Assembly: GCF_029543155.1 (NCBI RefSeq) | Contig: NZ_JARQXA010000003.1 | Span: 248,001-312,000, forward strand | Length of the DNA: 64,000 nucleotides | From: Sphingomonas sp. HITSZ_GF | Lineage (GTDB): Bacteria > Pseudomonadota > Alphaproteobacteria > Sphingomonadales > Sphingomonadaceae | Direction: 5' to 3' | Shown: one piece after another, positions 7,729-15,252 of the stretch | Layout: every line of letters begins with the position of its first letter | Numbering within the stretch: the stretch's first letter is position 1 | The notes under the pieces: generated by a model | Seen by the model: the letters and a program-made list of their open reading frames with translations, nothing else | What the model was told of the DNA's origin: nothing | Databases searched by the model: none | Position numbers and translations under genes: made by a program

Positions 7729-8832
7729 ATGCTGCGCTTTGCCGCTCCCCTGATCGCCCTGATGCTGAGCCTGGGGCTCGCACCGGCCGCCACGGCCCAG
7801 ACGCGGATCAAGGACGTCGTCAACGTCGAGAACGTTCGCGACAACCAGCTTGTGGGCTACGGTCTGGTCGTCGGCCTCGCCGGCACCGGCGATCGCCTGC
7901 GCAACTCGCCGTTCACCGAGGAATCGATGCAGGCCATGCTCGAGCGCATGGGCGTCAATATCCGCGGCACCGAGATGAAGACGCAGAACGTCGCCGCCGT
8001 CTCGATCACCGCGACGATGCCGCCCTTCGCGCGCAACGGATCGCGGATCGACGTGCAGGTCTCTGCGCTGGGCGACGCCTCCAGCCTGCAGGGCGGGACG
8101 CTGATCGTCTCTTCGCTTCGCGGGCTCGACGGCGAGATCTATGCCGTGGCGCAGGGCAATGTCGCGGTCTCCGGCTTCAAGGGCCAGGGCGCCGCCGCCA
8201 GCGTCAGCCGCGGCGTGACCACCTCTGCCCGCATCGCCGGCGGCGCGATCATCGAGCGCGAAGTGCCCTATTCGCTGCAGACCGCCAACAGCCTGAAGCT
8301 GGCGCTCAAGAACCCCGACTTCGCCACCGCCGACCGCATCGCCGCGGCGATCAACGCCAAATATCCGGGCAGCGCCGCCGTGCTCGACCCCGCCACCGTG
8401 CAACTGACCCCGACGCAGAACTTCGTCGGCAACGTGATCGACCTGGTCACCCGCATCGGCGAGCTGTCGATCAAGGTCGACCAGCCGGCGCGCGTGGTGA
8501 TCAACGAAGCATCGGGCACCGTCGTGATGAACGCCGAGGTGCGGATCACCCCGGTCGCCATCGCCCAGGGCGGGCTGACGATCACCGTCACCGAAAGCCC
8601 GCAGGTCTCGCAGCCCGCACCGCTCTCGAACGGCCAGACCACGGTGGTGCCGCGCACCAACGTGCAGGTGAACGACGGCAACGGCGCCAGCCTGGCGCTG
8701 GTCGACGGCGCCAGCCTGCAGGCGCTGGTGAGCGGGCTCAACACGCTGGGCGTCTCCCCGCGCGACCTGATCACCATCCTTCAGGCGATCAAGAGCGCTG
8801 GCGCGCTCCAGGCCGATATCGAGGTGCAGTGA
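7729..8832 (+). CDS. flgI: Flagellar P-ring protein FlgI
   Basis: A 367-residue protein with a clear Sec signal peptide (ending ATAQT). The mature N-terminus RIKDVVNVENVRDNQLVGYGLVVGLAGTGD is the strongest FlgI signature. The C-terminal region (SLNTLGVSPRDLITILQAIKSAGALQADIEV-like) is also characteristic. FlgI polymerises in the periplasm into the P-ring bushing around the rod, helped by FlgA, which is encoded at about 26.1-26.5 kb. GAGGG precedes the ATG. The stop overlaps the start of flgJ (TGATG). Confidence 0.97.
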   Translation: MLRFAAPLIALMLSLGLAPAATAQTRIKDVVNVENVRDNQLVGYGLVVGLAGTGDRLRNSPFTEESMQAMLERMGVNIRGTEMKTQNVAAVSITATMPPFARNGSRIDVQVSALGDASSLQGGTLIVSSLRGLDGEIYAVAQGNVAVSGFKGQGAAASVSRGVTTSARIAGGAIIEREVPYSLQTANSLKLALKNPDFATADRIAAAINAKYPGSAAVLDPATVQLTPTQNFVGNVIDLVTRIGELSIKVDQPARVVINEASGTVVMNAEVRITPVAIAQGGLTITVTESPQVSQPAPLSNGQTTVVPRTNVQVNDGNGASLALVDGASLQALVSGLNTLGVSPRDLITILQAIKSAGALQADIEVQ

Positions 8833-9131
8833 TGCGCGACGTGACTTCCACCCCCACGCCGCAGGTCCAGGCGCCGGCGACCAACCCCCGGCTCGACGCC
8901 AAGAACAAGGCGACCGCGAAGAATTTCGAGGCCGTGTTCCTGGGCCAGATGGCCACCATGATGATGTCCACCGTCGATCAGGGCGAGGACTTCAACGGTG
9001 GCAATGCCGAGGAGATGTTCCGCGGGATCCTGGGCGAAAAGCTCGGCAACGCGATCGCCGATCGCGGCGGCATCGGGCTGGCACCGGTAGTGCTCGACCA
9101 GATCATCAAGCTTCAGCAAGGTACCAAGTAA
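8832..9131 (+). CDS. flgJ: FlgJ-type rod-binding protein without a hydrolase domain
   Basis: The 99-residue protein matches only the N-terminal rod-binding domain of FlgJ: KNFEAVFLGQMATMMMSTV followed by GGNAEEMFRGILGEKLGNAIADRGGIGLAPVVLDQIIKLQ. The C-terminal glucosaminidase domain of enterobacterial FlgJ is absent, as is usual in alphaproteobacteria, where a separate transglycosylase opens the cell wall. A candidate for that enzyme lies in the window at 40.3-41.3 kb. The start overlaps the flgI stop and the stop overlaps the next start (TAATG), so the three genes are translated in coupled fashion. Confidence 0.9.
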   Translation: MRDVTSTPTPQVQAPATNPRLDAKNKATAKNFEAVFLGQMATMMMSTVDQGEDFNGGNAEEMFRGILGEKLGNAIADRGGIGLAPVVLDQIIKLQQGTK

Positions 9132-9556
9132 TGACCGCGCAGCTCATCGACGCGATGGTTTCCCTCACCCAGATCATGGAAGAGGAGAGCGAGCGGCTCG
9201 CCCGCGGGCCGTTCTTCCCCGAGCTGCCCGAGATCGCCGCAGCCAAGCTGCGCCTGACCGGCCGGATCGAGGCCGAGGTGGCGCGGATGAAGCGCGAGGC
9301 GCCGGACGACTGGGCCGAGCGGCTCGATCCCGAAACGCGCGAGGCGCTGGCCGATGCCAGCCGCTGCCTGCGTGACGCTTCGGCGGTCAATGCCGACATC
9401 CTCAAGCGCCAGATCGAGCTTTCGGCCGACATGATGGGCGCGATCGCCGCCGAGGCGCAGCGCCTGACCGGCAGCCGCAGCACCACCTATGCGGCATGCG
9501 GCGGCCTGGCGGGGATGGACGCCCCGGCGCCGATCTCGCTCAACGCCCGGCTGTAA
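9131..9556 (+). CDS. FlgN-like flagellar export chaperone (probable)
   Basis: A 141-residue, largely alpha-helical protein that starts MTAQLIDAMVSLTQIMEEESERLARG, an N-terminal pattern common to FlgN-type chaperones of the hook-associated proteins FlgK and FlgL. It continues with long amphipathic helices through about residue 115 and has a short unstructured C-terminus. There is no signal peptide or membrane segment. It is the last gene of the flgI-flgJ unit and overlaps flgJ by one base. The assignment is by length, helix pattern and context; no invariant motif defines the family, so another cytoplasmic flagellar accessory protein is possible. Confidence 0.6.
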   Translation: MTAQLIDAMVSLTQIMEEESERLARGPFFPELPEIAAAKLRLTGRIEAEVARMKREAPDDWAERLDPETREALADASRCLRDASAVNADILKRQIELSADMMGAIAAEAQRLTGSRSTTYAACGGLAGMDAPAPISLNARL

Positions 9557-9810
9557 TCCTACAACGGCGCCTGCGGGGCGGGCGCCGACTCGGGCCAAAG
9601 TTCACGAAGTTCACGCGAGGCGGGAATCAAATCGCGCATAGTTTGCAGCAATGCTGCGCAGGCACCGGCGCGAACGCTTCCAACATTTCCTACAGCGTCA
9701 AGGAGCGGCCGGGCGCAACGCCCGGCGCGCCGACGCAACCCTGCGAAATCCTACATTGCAAGCGCGGCGCGGATAGCTTGATCTGCCCACACGTTATGCC
9801 TCTCCGCACC
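9557..9810. other. Intergenic region with conserved non-coding element (copy A)
   Basis: This 254-base stretch opens the 423-base gap between convergent flagellar genes and has no credible ORF. Four blocks recur in the same order in the other convergent gap at about 33.3-33.6 kb: a TTCACGAAGTTCACGC box (from 9601), TTCCAACAT, an AGCGGCCGG hairpin (stem 9710-9728), and a 22-bp block GCGAAATCCTACATTGCAAG... at 9745-9766 with one mismatch to the second copy. The role is unknown; a small RNA or an mRNA 3'-end element are possibilities. Confidence 0.5.
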
Positions 9811-9896
9811 GTCATGCTGAACTCGTTTCAGCATCCAAGGCGCCGCGAAGGATTTCGTGAGTGGAGAGTTGGACCCTGAAACAAGTTCAGGGTGAC
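9811..9896. repeat. 86-bp palindromic repeat, copy 1 (GTCATGCTGAAC family)
   Basis: It starts GTCATGCTGAAC and ends TTCAGGGTGAC, with inner stems at both ends. The reverse complement of 15029-15114 is nearly identical over the full length. This identifies a mobile or amplified REP-like element. It lies in the gap between the flgN-like gene and flgB. Confidence 0.85.
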
Positions 9897-9925
9897 GATG
9901 TATTTGTGGCCTCAGTCGAGATACG

Positions 9926-9955
9926 AAAAAGCCCGCGATCGCTCGCGGGCCTTTT
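9926..9955. terminator. Bidirectional terminator between the flgN-like gene and flgB
   Basis: AAAAA, then an 8-bp perfect stem GCCCGCGA/TCGCGGGC with a 4-base loop, then CTTTTGCTTTTT. A or T tracts on both sides allow termination of both convergent transcripts. Confidence 0.85.
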
Positions 9956-9979
9956 GCTTTTTCCGGCAGGCGCAGCGCC

Positions 9980-10393
9980 TTACGCGCCCTTCCCCACGGC
10001 GGTCTTCAGCATCGCGAGCTGCTTGCGGTAGAGGTTGGTCATCGCGGTGAAGTCGGCCTGGACCTGGCCGAGCTTGAGCAGCTGGTCTTCGAGCGTGACG
10101 TTGTTGCCGTCGGGCTTGGTCTCGCTGATGTCCTTGTCGAGCACGATGCCGGCGCCGGCCGGCTGGATCGCGCCCAGCCCCTTCATGCCGGCAGTGAGCT
10201 GGACCGACGGCCTGGCGATCGAGACGCCGCCGGCGCTGCTGCCGAGCAGATCGGAGAAATCGGCATCCTGCACGGTGCGCGCCTTGAAGCCAGGCGTCTC
10301 GCTGTTGGCGATGTTCTGCGAGATGACGCGCTGGCGATCGGCCAGCGTCTCCATCTGGCGGCGGATGCCGGAAAGGATCGGGGGCATGTCCAT
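9980..10393 (-). CDS. flgB: Flagellar proximal rod protein FlgB
   Basis: A 137-residue protein starting MDMPPILSGIRRQMETLADRQ. The rod-protein N-terminal motif RQRVISQNIANSETPGFKA is present, and the C-terminal helix is LGQVQADFTAMTNLYRKQLAMLKTAVGK. FlgB is the innermost rod subunit. The start is set by homology; a longer in-frame ORF would run into the upstream gene. The ATG lies two bases after the stop codon of the large FlaEY-like gene, so they are one operon. Separation of flgB from flgC-fliE is unusual compared with the common flgBC-fliE order. Confidence 0.96.
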   Translation of the reverse strand: MDMPPILSGIRRQMETLADRQRVISQNIANSETPGFKARTVQDADFSDLLGSSAGGVSIARPSVQLTAGMKGLGAIQPAGAGIVLDKDISETKPDGNNVTLEDQLLKLGQVQADFTAMTNLYRKQLAMLKTAVGKGA

Positions 10394-10395
10394 GA

Positions 10396-13185
10396 TCAGA
10401 ATCCGTACATCGAAGTGGAGGTGGAGCCGGTGAGGCGATCGAGCGCCGCCTGGTAGTTGGCGAGCTGCGCGTTGACGATCGTCGTGCTTTGCGTGCCCGT
10501 TGCCGAGTTGGTCTTGCTGCCGTCGATCATCTTGCTCTTGGTGTCGTCCCAATAGAGCGAGCGATAGGCGGTCTGCGACATCGAGATCGCATCCTTGATC
10601 TTGGCGAGCGCGGCCTTGGCATTGTCCGCAGTGAGCAGGCTGAGCCCCTCGCCCAGATCGAGGCCGTAATTGCCGCCAGGGCGTACCTTGGGCGCGTTGC
10701 TCGAGACCGGCGCGGGGCTGGCGATGCGCTGCGGCGCCATGCCGAGCTTGGCCAGCGCGTCGCTGTCGCCGCTGCCGGCGAGCAGATCGAGCGTGTGGCC
10801 CGACTTCATCGTGATGCGCAGCTGCTGGACGCCGTCGACCGCAGTCGCGGTGACCGTCGCCTTGGACGCGCCGAGCATGCCCTGCATCCGCGTCGCGATC
10901 GACTGGAGCGTATCGTCGGCGAGGATGGTGAGCTTGCGGGTGGCGCCGTCATCCGCGACGAACGAGAAATAGTCGCCGGCCTTGAGCGCGGTCTGGGTGG
11001 TCACCTTGTTCGAAGCGACCGCGTTGATCGTGCCGCGGCCGAAGCCGAGCGCGTTGACCGCGCTGGCGCCGCCGGTATCCGCTGCGACGCGCACCGGCTC
11101 GGTGCGCTGCAGCGCCTGGCCGAACTGGGTGGTGTTCTCGATCGCGCCGGTGGCGGCATCGAGCCGCGAGACGAAGCCGTCGGTCGAGCCGCGGCGCGTT
11201 GCCGCGAGATCGCCGGTGGTGCGGCCGCCGACATAGAGCTCGTCGCCCATGAAGGCGATGCTGTCGACCTGGTCGTCCGCCGAGGAGCCGAGATAGGTGG
11301 TGCTGGCGCCCGACAGCCCGGCGTCGATCCGCGTGACGAAGCCGTCACGCGCGCCGCTGGTGCCGTTGACCTGCGTGCCCGAAAGCGCCGCCGAAGTGGC
11401 GCCGCCGACCGCGATCGTGCCGTCCTCGGCCACCGCGAGCACGCGCGCATCCGCAGTGCCGAGCGTGACGCTGCCGAGGTTGGTGGCGAGCGCATTGCCC
11501 TGGAGCTTCTGCAGCTCGGCAGTGCCGTCGTGCGAGACCAGCGCGAGGACATTGCCGTCATTGTCGATCGCGAGCGCGTTGACGCTGTCGATGCCGGTGC
11601 CGGCGATCGTGCTGCGCTCGGCGATCTTGCCGGTGGTGCCGTCGATCCGGGCGACAAAGCCGTCATTGCCGGTGGCGACGCGGCCGCCGACATAGATCGA
11701 GCCGTCATTGCCCACCGCGACGGCCTTGGCGACGTCGGTGCCGCCCGAGCGGATCACGGTGGAGAATTTCTCGTCGCCGTTCGCGGCATATTTGGCGACG
11801 ACCATGTCGCCGTCGGTCGAGGCGCCGCCGAAGCTGCCGGTGACGGTGCCGGCGACGACGATGCTGCCATCGGGCGCGAGGCTGACTGCCGCGCCGGTCG
11901 AGGAGCCGGTGGCGCCCAGGCTGCGCTGCCACACGACATTGCCCGCCCCGTCGACCTTGGTGAGGAACAGGTTGTTGTCGCCGTCCGACAGATTGGCGCC
12001 AAGGTCGCCCTTGGTGGTGCCGACGATATAGCTGTTGCCCTGGGCATCGGTGACGACCGAGGCGGCATCGGTATTGGCGTAAACGTTGCTCGTGCTGGTC
12101 TTGTTGGTGGTGACCTTGCCGTCGAGATCGGTCGAGGTGGTGGTGATCGTCGTCGTCTTGCCGGCCAGCACATTCTGCGCGGTTGCGATGCGATCGAGCG
12201 CCTGGATCGTGCCCATCGCGACGCGCGTGTTCGCGCCCGAGGGATCATCGAGGCGGAAGAGCTGGGTCGAGCTCGGCGAATCCAGCGCGGTCTGGCCGGT
12301 GGCGACGACCAGCGCGTCCTTCGCATTGGTCTGGTCGAGCGTGACCTGCTCGATGCCGGTGGGGTTCGACAGCTCGAAGCCCCATTTTCCGCTCTCGTTG
12401 GTGACCTTGAAGGTCGACTTCCAGCGCGGCACCGTGTTGCCATTGGCATCGAGCTGCGGGTTGCCGTTGGTATCGAGATTGGGGATCGAGGCCATTGCCG
12501 CGTTGAGCTGCGCCGCGACGCTGTCGAGCGTCGGCGGCTGGGTGCCCTGCGACAGATCGACGGTGACGGTCTGTGCGGAAATGCCGGGCTTGCTCAGCGT
12601 GATCGAGAATTGCTCGCTGCCGGTGAGGCCGGGGATCGCATCGCTGCGGTTCTTGACCAGCCCCTTGCCCTCGGTCGCATAGACGTCGGTGGCGGCAAGC
12701 TTGTTCGACTGGGCCGAGGAGGACGGCTTGCCATAGGCAAGGCGAACCAGGTCGGACGGCGCAGTGGCGAGATAGGTCTGGAGATCGCCCAGCCCCTTGA
12801 GGAAGGTCTTCTGGAGCGCGGCGCGCTGGGCATCCGAGGTGGTCTTGGACGTCGCGGTCTCGGCAAGGACGCGCAGCTTGTCGAGCGCCTTGTAGGCAGT
12901 GAAGCTGGTCTGGACGTCGTCGGGCAGATAGGTGCCGTTGGCGTCCACGGTCGCCTTGTCGATGATCGTGCGCAGCGCCGTGATCGAGGCGACCTGGCTG
13001 GAATTGACCGGGAGCGCGTCCTCGATCTTCCACGGCGCGATGGTGGTGGCGGTGGTGAAGGCGGCCTTGGCGGTGCGGACGGCCTTGCTGTCATAGGTGA
13101 TCGTCGACACGGCCGAACTCATCGTCGAGCTCGATCCCGTCAGGATGCTCAAGCCGATCAGGCTGCCAGATAAATTAACCGTCAT
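10396..13185 (-). CDS. Large FlaEY-like flagellar protein with a beta-propeller domain
   Basis: A 929-residue protein with no signal peptide or membrane helix. Residues about 1-170 are helical. About 185-330 form a flagellin/hook-insert-like domain (FSITLSKPGISAQTVTVDL...). About 380-700 contain repeats of the form DAQGNSYIVGTTKGDLG / APDGSIVVAGTVTGSFGG / GNDGSIYVGGRV, the SBBP-type beta-propeller repeat. About 730-815 hold a second insert-like domain (GDYFSFVADDGATRKLTIL). The C-terminus is helical again. From memory this arrangement resembles the Caulobacter regulatory protein FlaEY (DUF1522 plus propeller). It is cotranscribed with flgB and divergent from fliG. The function is not established; an exported structural or regulatory role is inference. 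Confidence 0.6.
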   Translation of the reverse strand: MTVNLSGSLIGLSILTGSSSTMSSAVSTITYDSKAVRTAKAAFTTATTIAPWKIEDALPVNSSQVASITALRTIIDKATVDANGTYLPDDVQTSFTAYKALDKLRVLAETATSKTTSDAQRAALQKTFLKGLGDLQTYLATAPSDLVRLAYGKPSSSAQSNKLAATDVYATEGKGLVKNRSDAIPGLTGSEQFSITLSKPGISAQTVTVDLSQGTQPPTLDSVAAQLNAAMASIPNLDTNGNPQLDANGNTVPRWKSTFKVTNESGKWGFELSNPTGIEQVTLDQTNAKDALVVATGQTALDSPSSTQLFRLDDPSGANTRVAMGTIQALDRIATAQNVLAGKTTTITTTSTDLDGKVTTNKTSTSNVYANTDAASVVTDAQGNSYIVGTTKGDLGANLSDGDNNLFLTKVDGAGNVVWQRSLGATGSSTGAAVSLAPDGSIVVAGTVTGSFGGASTDGDMVVAKYAANGDEKFSTVIRSGGTDVAKAVAVGNDGSIYVGGRVATGNDGFVARIDGTTGKIAERSTIAGTGIDSVNALAIDNDGNVLALVSHDGTAELQKLQGNALATNLGSVTLGTADARVLAVAEDGTIAVGGATSAALSGTQVNGTSGARDGFVTRIDAGLSGASTTYLGSSADDQVDSIAFMGDELYVGGRTTGDLAATRRGSTDGFVSRLDAATGAIENTTQFGQALQRTEPVRVAADTGGASAVNALGFGRGTINAVASNKVTTQTALKAGDYFSFVADDGATRKLTILADDTLQSIATRMQGMLGASKATVTATAVDGVQQLRITMKSGHTLDLLAGSGDSDALAKLGMAPQRIASPAPVSSNAPKVRPGGNYGLDLGEGLSLLTADNAKAALAKIKDAISMSQTAYRSLYWDDTKSKMIDGSKTNSATGTQSTTIVNAQLANYQAALDRLTGSTSTSMYGF

Positions 13186-13210
13186 CGCGATCCGCCGCGC
13201 CTCCTCGATC

Positions 13211-13219
13211 CTATAATAG
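13211..13219. promoter_or_regulatory. Symmetric -10 element between flaEY-like gene and fliG
   Basis: CTATAATAG, in the context ATCCTATAATAGAGG, reads TATAAT on the plus strand and TATTAT on the minus strand. It lies about 65 bases before fliG and about 25 before the FlaEY-like start. No GGCA-N5-TGCC palindrome and no TTGACA box are nearby. Confidence 0.5.
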
Positions 13220-13280
13220 AGGGAAAGCCGCCCCCACCCGTGCGTGCGGGCGCAATTTTTTCGCGAGGGAAACGAAAAAA

Positions 13281-14318
13281 ATGACGGCTATGGCGCCTAT
13301 TCTTGCAGAACCGCCCGAACTGAAGCGTTTCAATGGCCAGCAGCGCGCCGCTGCGCTGATGCTGGCGCTGGGCCAGGACCATGGCGCACCGATCTGGTCG
13401 CAGCTGTCGACCGACGAAGTGAAGGAGCTCTCCTCGACGATCGCCAGCCTGGGCCGCGTGCCCGCGCAGGTCGTCGAGCATCTGCTCGTCCAGTTCACCG
13501 GCGAAATCGCCTCGATGTCGACGATGCACGGCAGCTACGAGACCACCGAGCGCCTGCTCGCCGGCATCCTGCCGGGCGAGAAGGTGAAGGAGATCATGGA
13601 AGACATCCGTGGTCCCTCTGGCCGCACGATGTGGGACAAGCTCTCCAACGTCAGCGAGACCGTGCTCGCCGGCGCGCTGAAGCACGAATATCCGCAGACC
13701 GTCGCGGTGATCCTCACCAAGCTTCGCCCCGATCATTCGGCGCGCGTGCTCGCCGAGCTGCCGCGCGACTTCTCGGTCGATGTCGTCATGCGCATGCTGC
13801 GCATGGAGACGGTGCAGAAGGACGTGATCAACCAGGTCGAGCAGACGCTCAAGGCCGAGTTCATGACCAACCTGTCGCGCTCGCAGAAGCGCGACCCGCA
13901 CGAGGCGATGGCCGAGCTGTTCAACTCGCTCGACCGCTCGACCGAGGAAGCGATGCTCAACGCGCTCGACAACAAGGCGCCGGAAAGCGCCGAGCGGATC
14001 CGCGCGCTGATGTTCACCTTCGAGGACCTGGGCAATCTGCTGCCGACCGCGATCGCCGCGATCGTGCGCAGCGCCGACAAGCGCCAGATGGCGCTGGCGC
14101 TGAAGGGCGCGCCGGACAGCCTGAAGACGCTGTTCTTCGGGGCGATGACCGAACGCGCCGCCAAGCTGCTGCGCGAGGACATGGCGGGCATGGGCCCGGT
14201 GCGCGCGCGCGATTGCGAGGAAGCCCAGTCGGCGCTGGTGCGCCTGGCCAAGGACCTGGCGGATCGCGGCGAGATCCTGCTCGTCGATCCCAAGTCCGAC
14301 GACGCGATGATCATCTAA
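13281..14318 (+). CDS. fliG: Flagellar motor switch protein FliG
   Basis: A 345-residue protein. The N-terminal domain begins LKRFNGQQRAAALMLALGQDHGAPIWSQLS, the middle domain has HEYPQTVAVILTKLRPDHSARVLAELP, and the C-terminal motor domain has RIRALMFTFEDLGNLLPTAIAAIVRSADKRQMALALKGA. FliG binds the MS ring through FliF and supplies the charged torque-generating residues facing the stator. Here fliG precedes fliH, and fliF comes after, a reordering of the common fliF-G-H-I layout. An alternative ATG 9 bases downstream is possible. Confidence 0.97.
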   Translation: MTAMAPILAEPPELKRFNGQQRAAALMLALGQDHGAPIWSQLSTDEVKELSSTIASLGRVPAQVVEHLLVQFTGEIASMSTMHGSYETTERLLAGILPGEKVKEIMEDIRGPSGRTMWDKLSNVSETVLAGALKHEYPQTVAVILTKLRPDHSARVLAELPRDFSVDVVMRMLRMETVQKDVINQVEQTLKAEFMTNLSRSQKRDPHEAMAELFNSLDRSTEEAMLNALDNKAPESAERIRALMFTFEDLGNLLPTAIAAIVRSADKRQMALALKGAPDSLKTLFFGAMTERAAKLLREDMAGMGPVRARDCEEAQSALVRLAKDLADRGEILLVDPKSDDAMII

Positions 14319-14330
14319 GGAGCAAGGCGG

Positions 14331-14987
14331 ATGAGCGTGCATGCCCATGTCGAGCGTTTCGGCTTCGACCGCATCTTCCAGGTGCCGCCGACGCGCGGCG
14401 CGCCGATCGGGCCCGATGCCACCCTCGAAGTCGCCACGCTGCGCGCCGAGCTGGCGCTGCTGCGCAACGAGCAGGAGTCGGCGCTCGCGCTGGCCCGGGC
14501 GCAGGGCTATGAGGCCGGGCTCGCCCAGGCGCGCTCCGAACGCGAAGTGGCGCTGCTGAGCGCGGTCGACGCGCTCCAGGCAGGCATCGAAGGCATCGAC
14601 GCGCAGTTCGGCCGGGTTTCCGAGCGCGTGACCGGCGAGGCGACCGAAGTGGCGCTCGCCGCTGCCGAGCTGATCGCCGGCCGCGCGCTGGAAGTGGCGC
14701 CGGGCGTCGCGATCGACGAGGCGATCGGCCGGGTGCTCGGCCAGGTCGCGCGCGGCACCGAGTTGCAGGTGCGGGTGCATCCCGACCTGATGGAAGACAT
14801 CGAGGCGCGCATCGCCGACCGCCAGTCGCGCGATCGCCGCAAGCTCAGCCTCGTCGTCGTGCCCGACGACACGATCGCGGTGGGCGATGCCCGGATCGGC
14901 TGGGAGGAAGGCGGGCTGGCACTCGACGCCTCCGCCCGCCGCCAGGCGGTGGTCGACGAGCTGGAGACCTTGCTGAAGGCGGCGTGA
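14331..14987 (+). CDS. fliH: Flagellar export ATPase regulator FliH
   Basis: A 218-residue protein. The middle (ELALLRNEQESALALARAQGYEAGLAQARSEREVALL) is the long helix with small-residue spacing typical of FliH. The C-terminal domain (ATEVALAAAELIAGRALEVAPGVAIDEAIGRVLGQV, then VRVHPDLMEDIEARIADRQ) matches the HrpE/FliH fold. FliH dimers hold the FliI ATPase and dock it on FliN. It follows fliG by 12 bases with AAGGAG upstream. fliI itself is in the flbT operon 23 kb away. Confidence 0.9.
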   Translation: MSVHAHVERFGFDRIFQVPPTRGAPIGPDATLEVATLRAELALLRNEQESALALARAQGYEAGLAQARSEREVALLSAVDALQAGIEGIDAQFGRVSERVTGEATEVALAAAELIAGRALEVAPGVAIDEAIGRVLGQVARGTELQVRVHPDLMEDIEARIADRQSRDRRKLSLVVVPDDTIAVGDARIGWEEGGLALDASARRQAVVDELETLLKAA

Positions 14988-15028
14988 TCGGGAGCGTTGG
15001 ACGGGATAGCCAAGCCCTCATTCCCACC

Positions 15029-15114
15029 GTCACCCTGAACTTGTTTCAGGGTCCAACTCTCCCCAGGCGATATCCCTCGCGGCGCTTTGGATGCTGAAAC
15101 AAGTTCAGCATGAC
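15029..15114. repeat. 86-bp palindromic repeat, copy 2 (GTCATGCTGAAC family)
   Basis: Near-identical reverse complement of the element at 9811-9896, differing at only a handful of positions. It lies between fliH and the terminator ahead of fliF. Each end is itself a hairpin (for example CCCTGAAC...TTTCAGGG). Confidence 0.85.
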
Positions 15115-15128
15115 GAAGAATGGTCTGA

Positions 15129-15153
15129 AAGCCCCGCTTCGGCGGGGTTTTTG
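15129..15153 (+). terminator. Terminator downstream of fliGH
   Basis: GCCCCGC-TTC-GGCGGGG followed by TTTTT; a compact stem with a UUCG-like loop. It separates the fliGH transcript from the fliF promoter. Confidence 0.85.
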
Positions 15154-15188
15154 ATTCCCGGGGGAAAGCCAGTCCGTACAACCTACTA

Positions 15189-15239
15189 GGCAAAAATTTC
15201 CCCCGGCAAAAACTGCCGCCCTCCCCACCCCTCTATAAT
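15189..15239 (+). promoter_or_regulatory. fliF promoter with two GGCA-type sites
   Basis: A perfect palindrome GGCAAAAACTGCC (15205-15217) is preceded by a degenerate copy GGCAAAAATTTCC (15189-15201). The -10 element TATAAT (15234-15239, context CCCTCTATAATG) starts 16 bases after the perfect site and 32 after the degenerate one. The leader to the fliF ATG is very short, about 8-10 bases. Confidence 0.6.
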
Positions 15240-15252
15240 GATCGCAAGGGGC

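Noticed and set aside
15238-15252. Upstream ATG of fliF
   Set aside because: It is part of the TATAATG promoter element, so it would not be in the mRNA.
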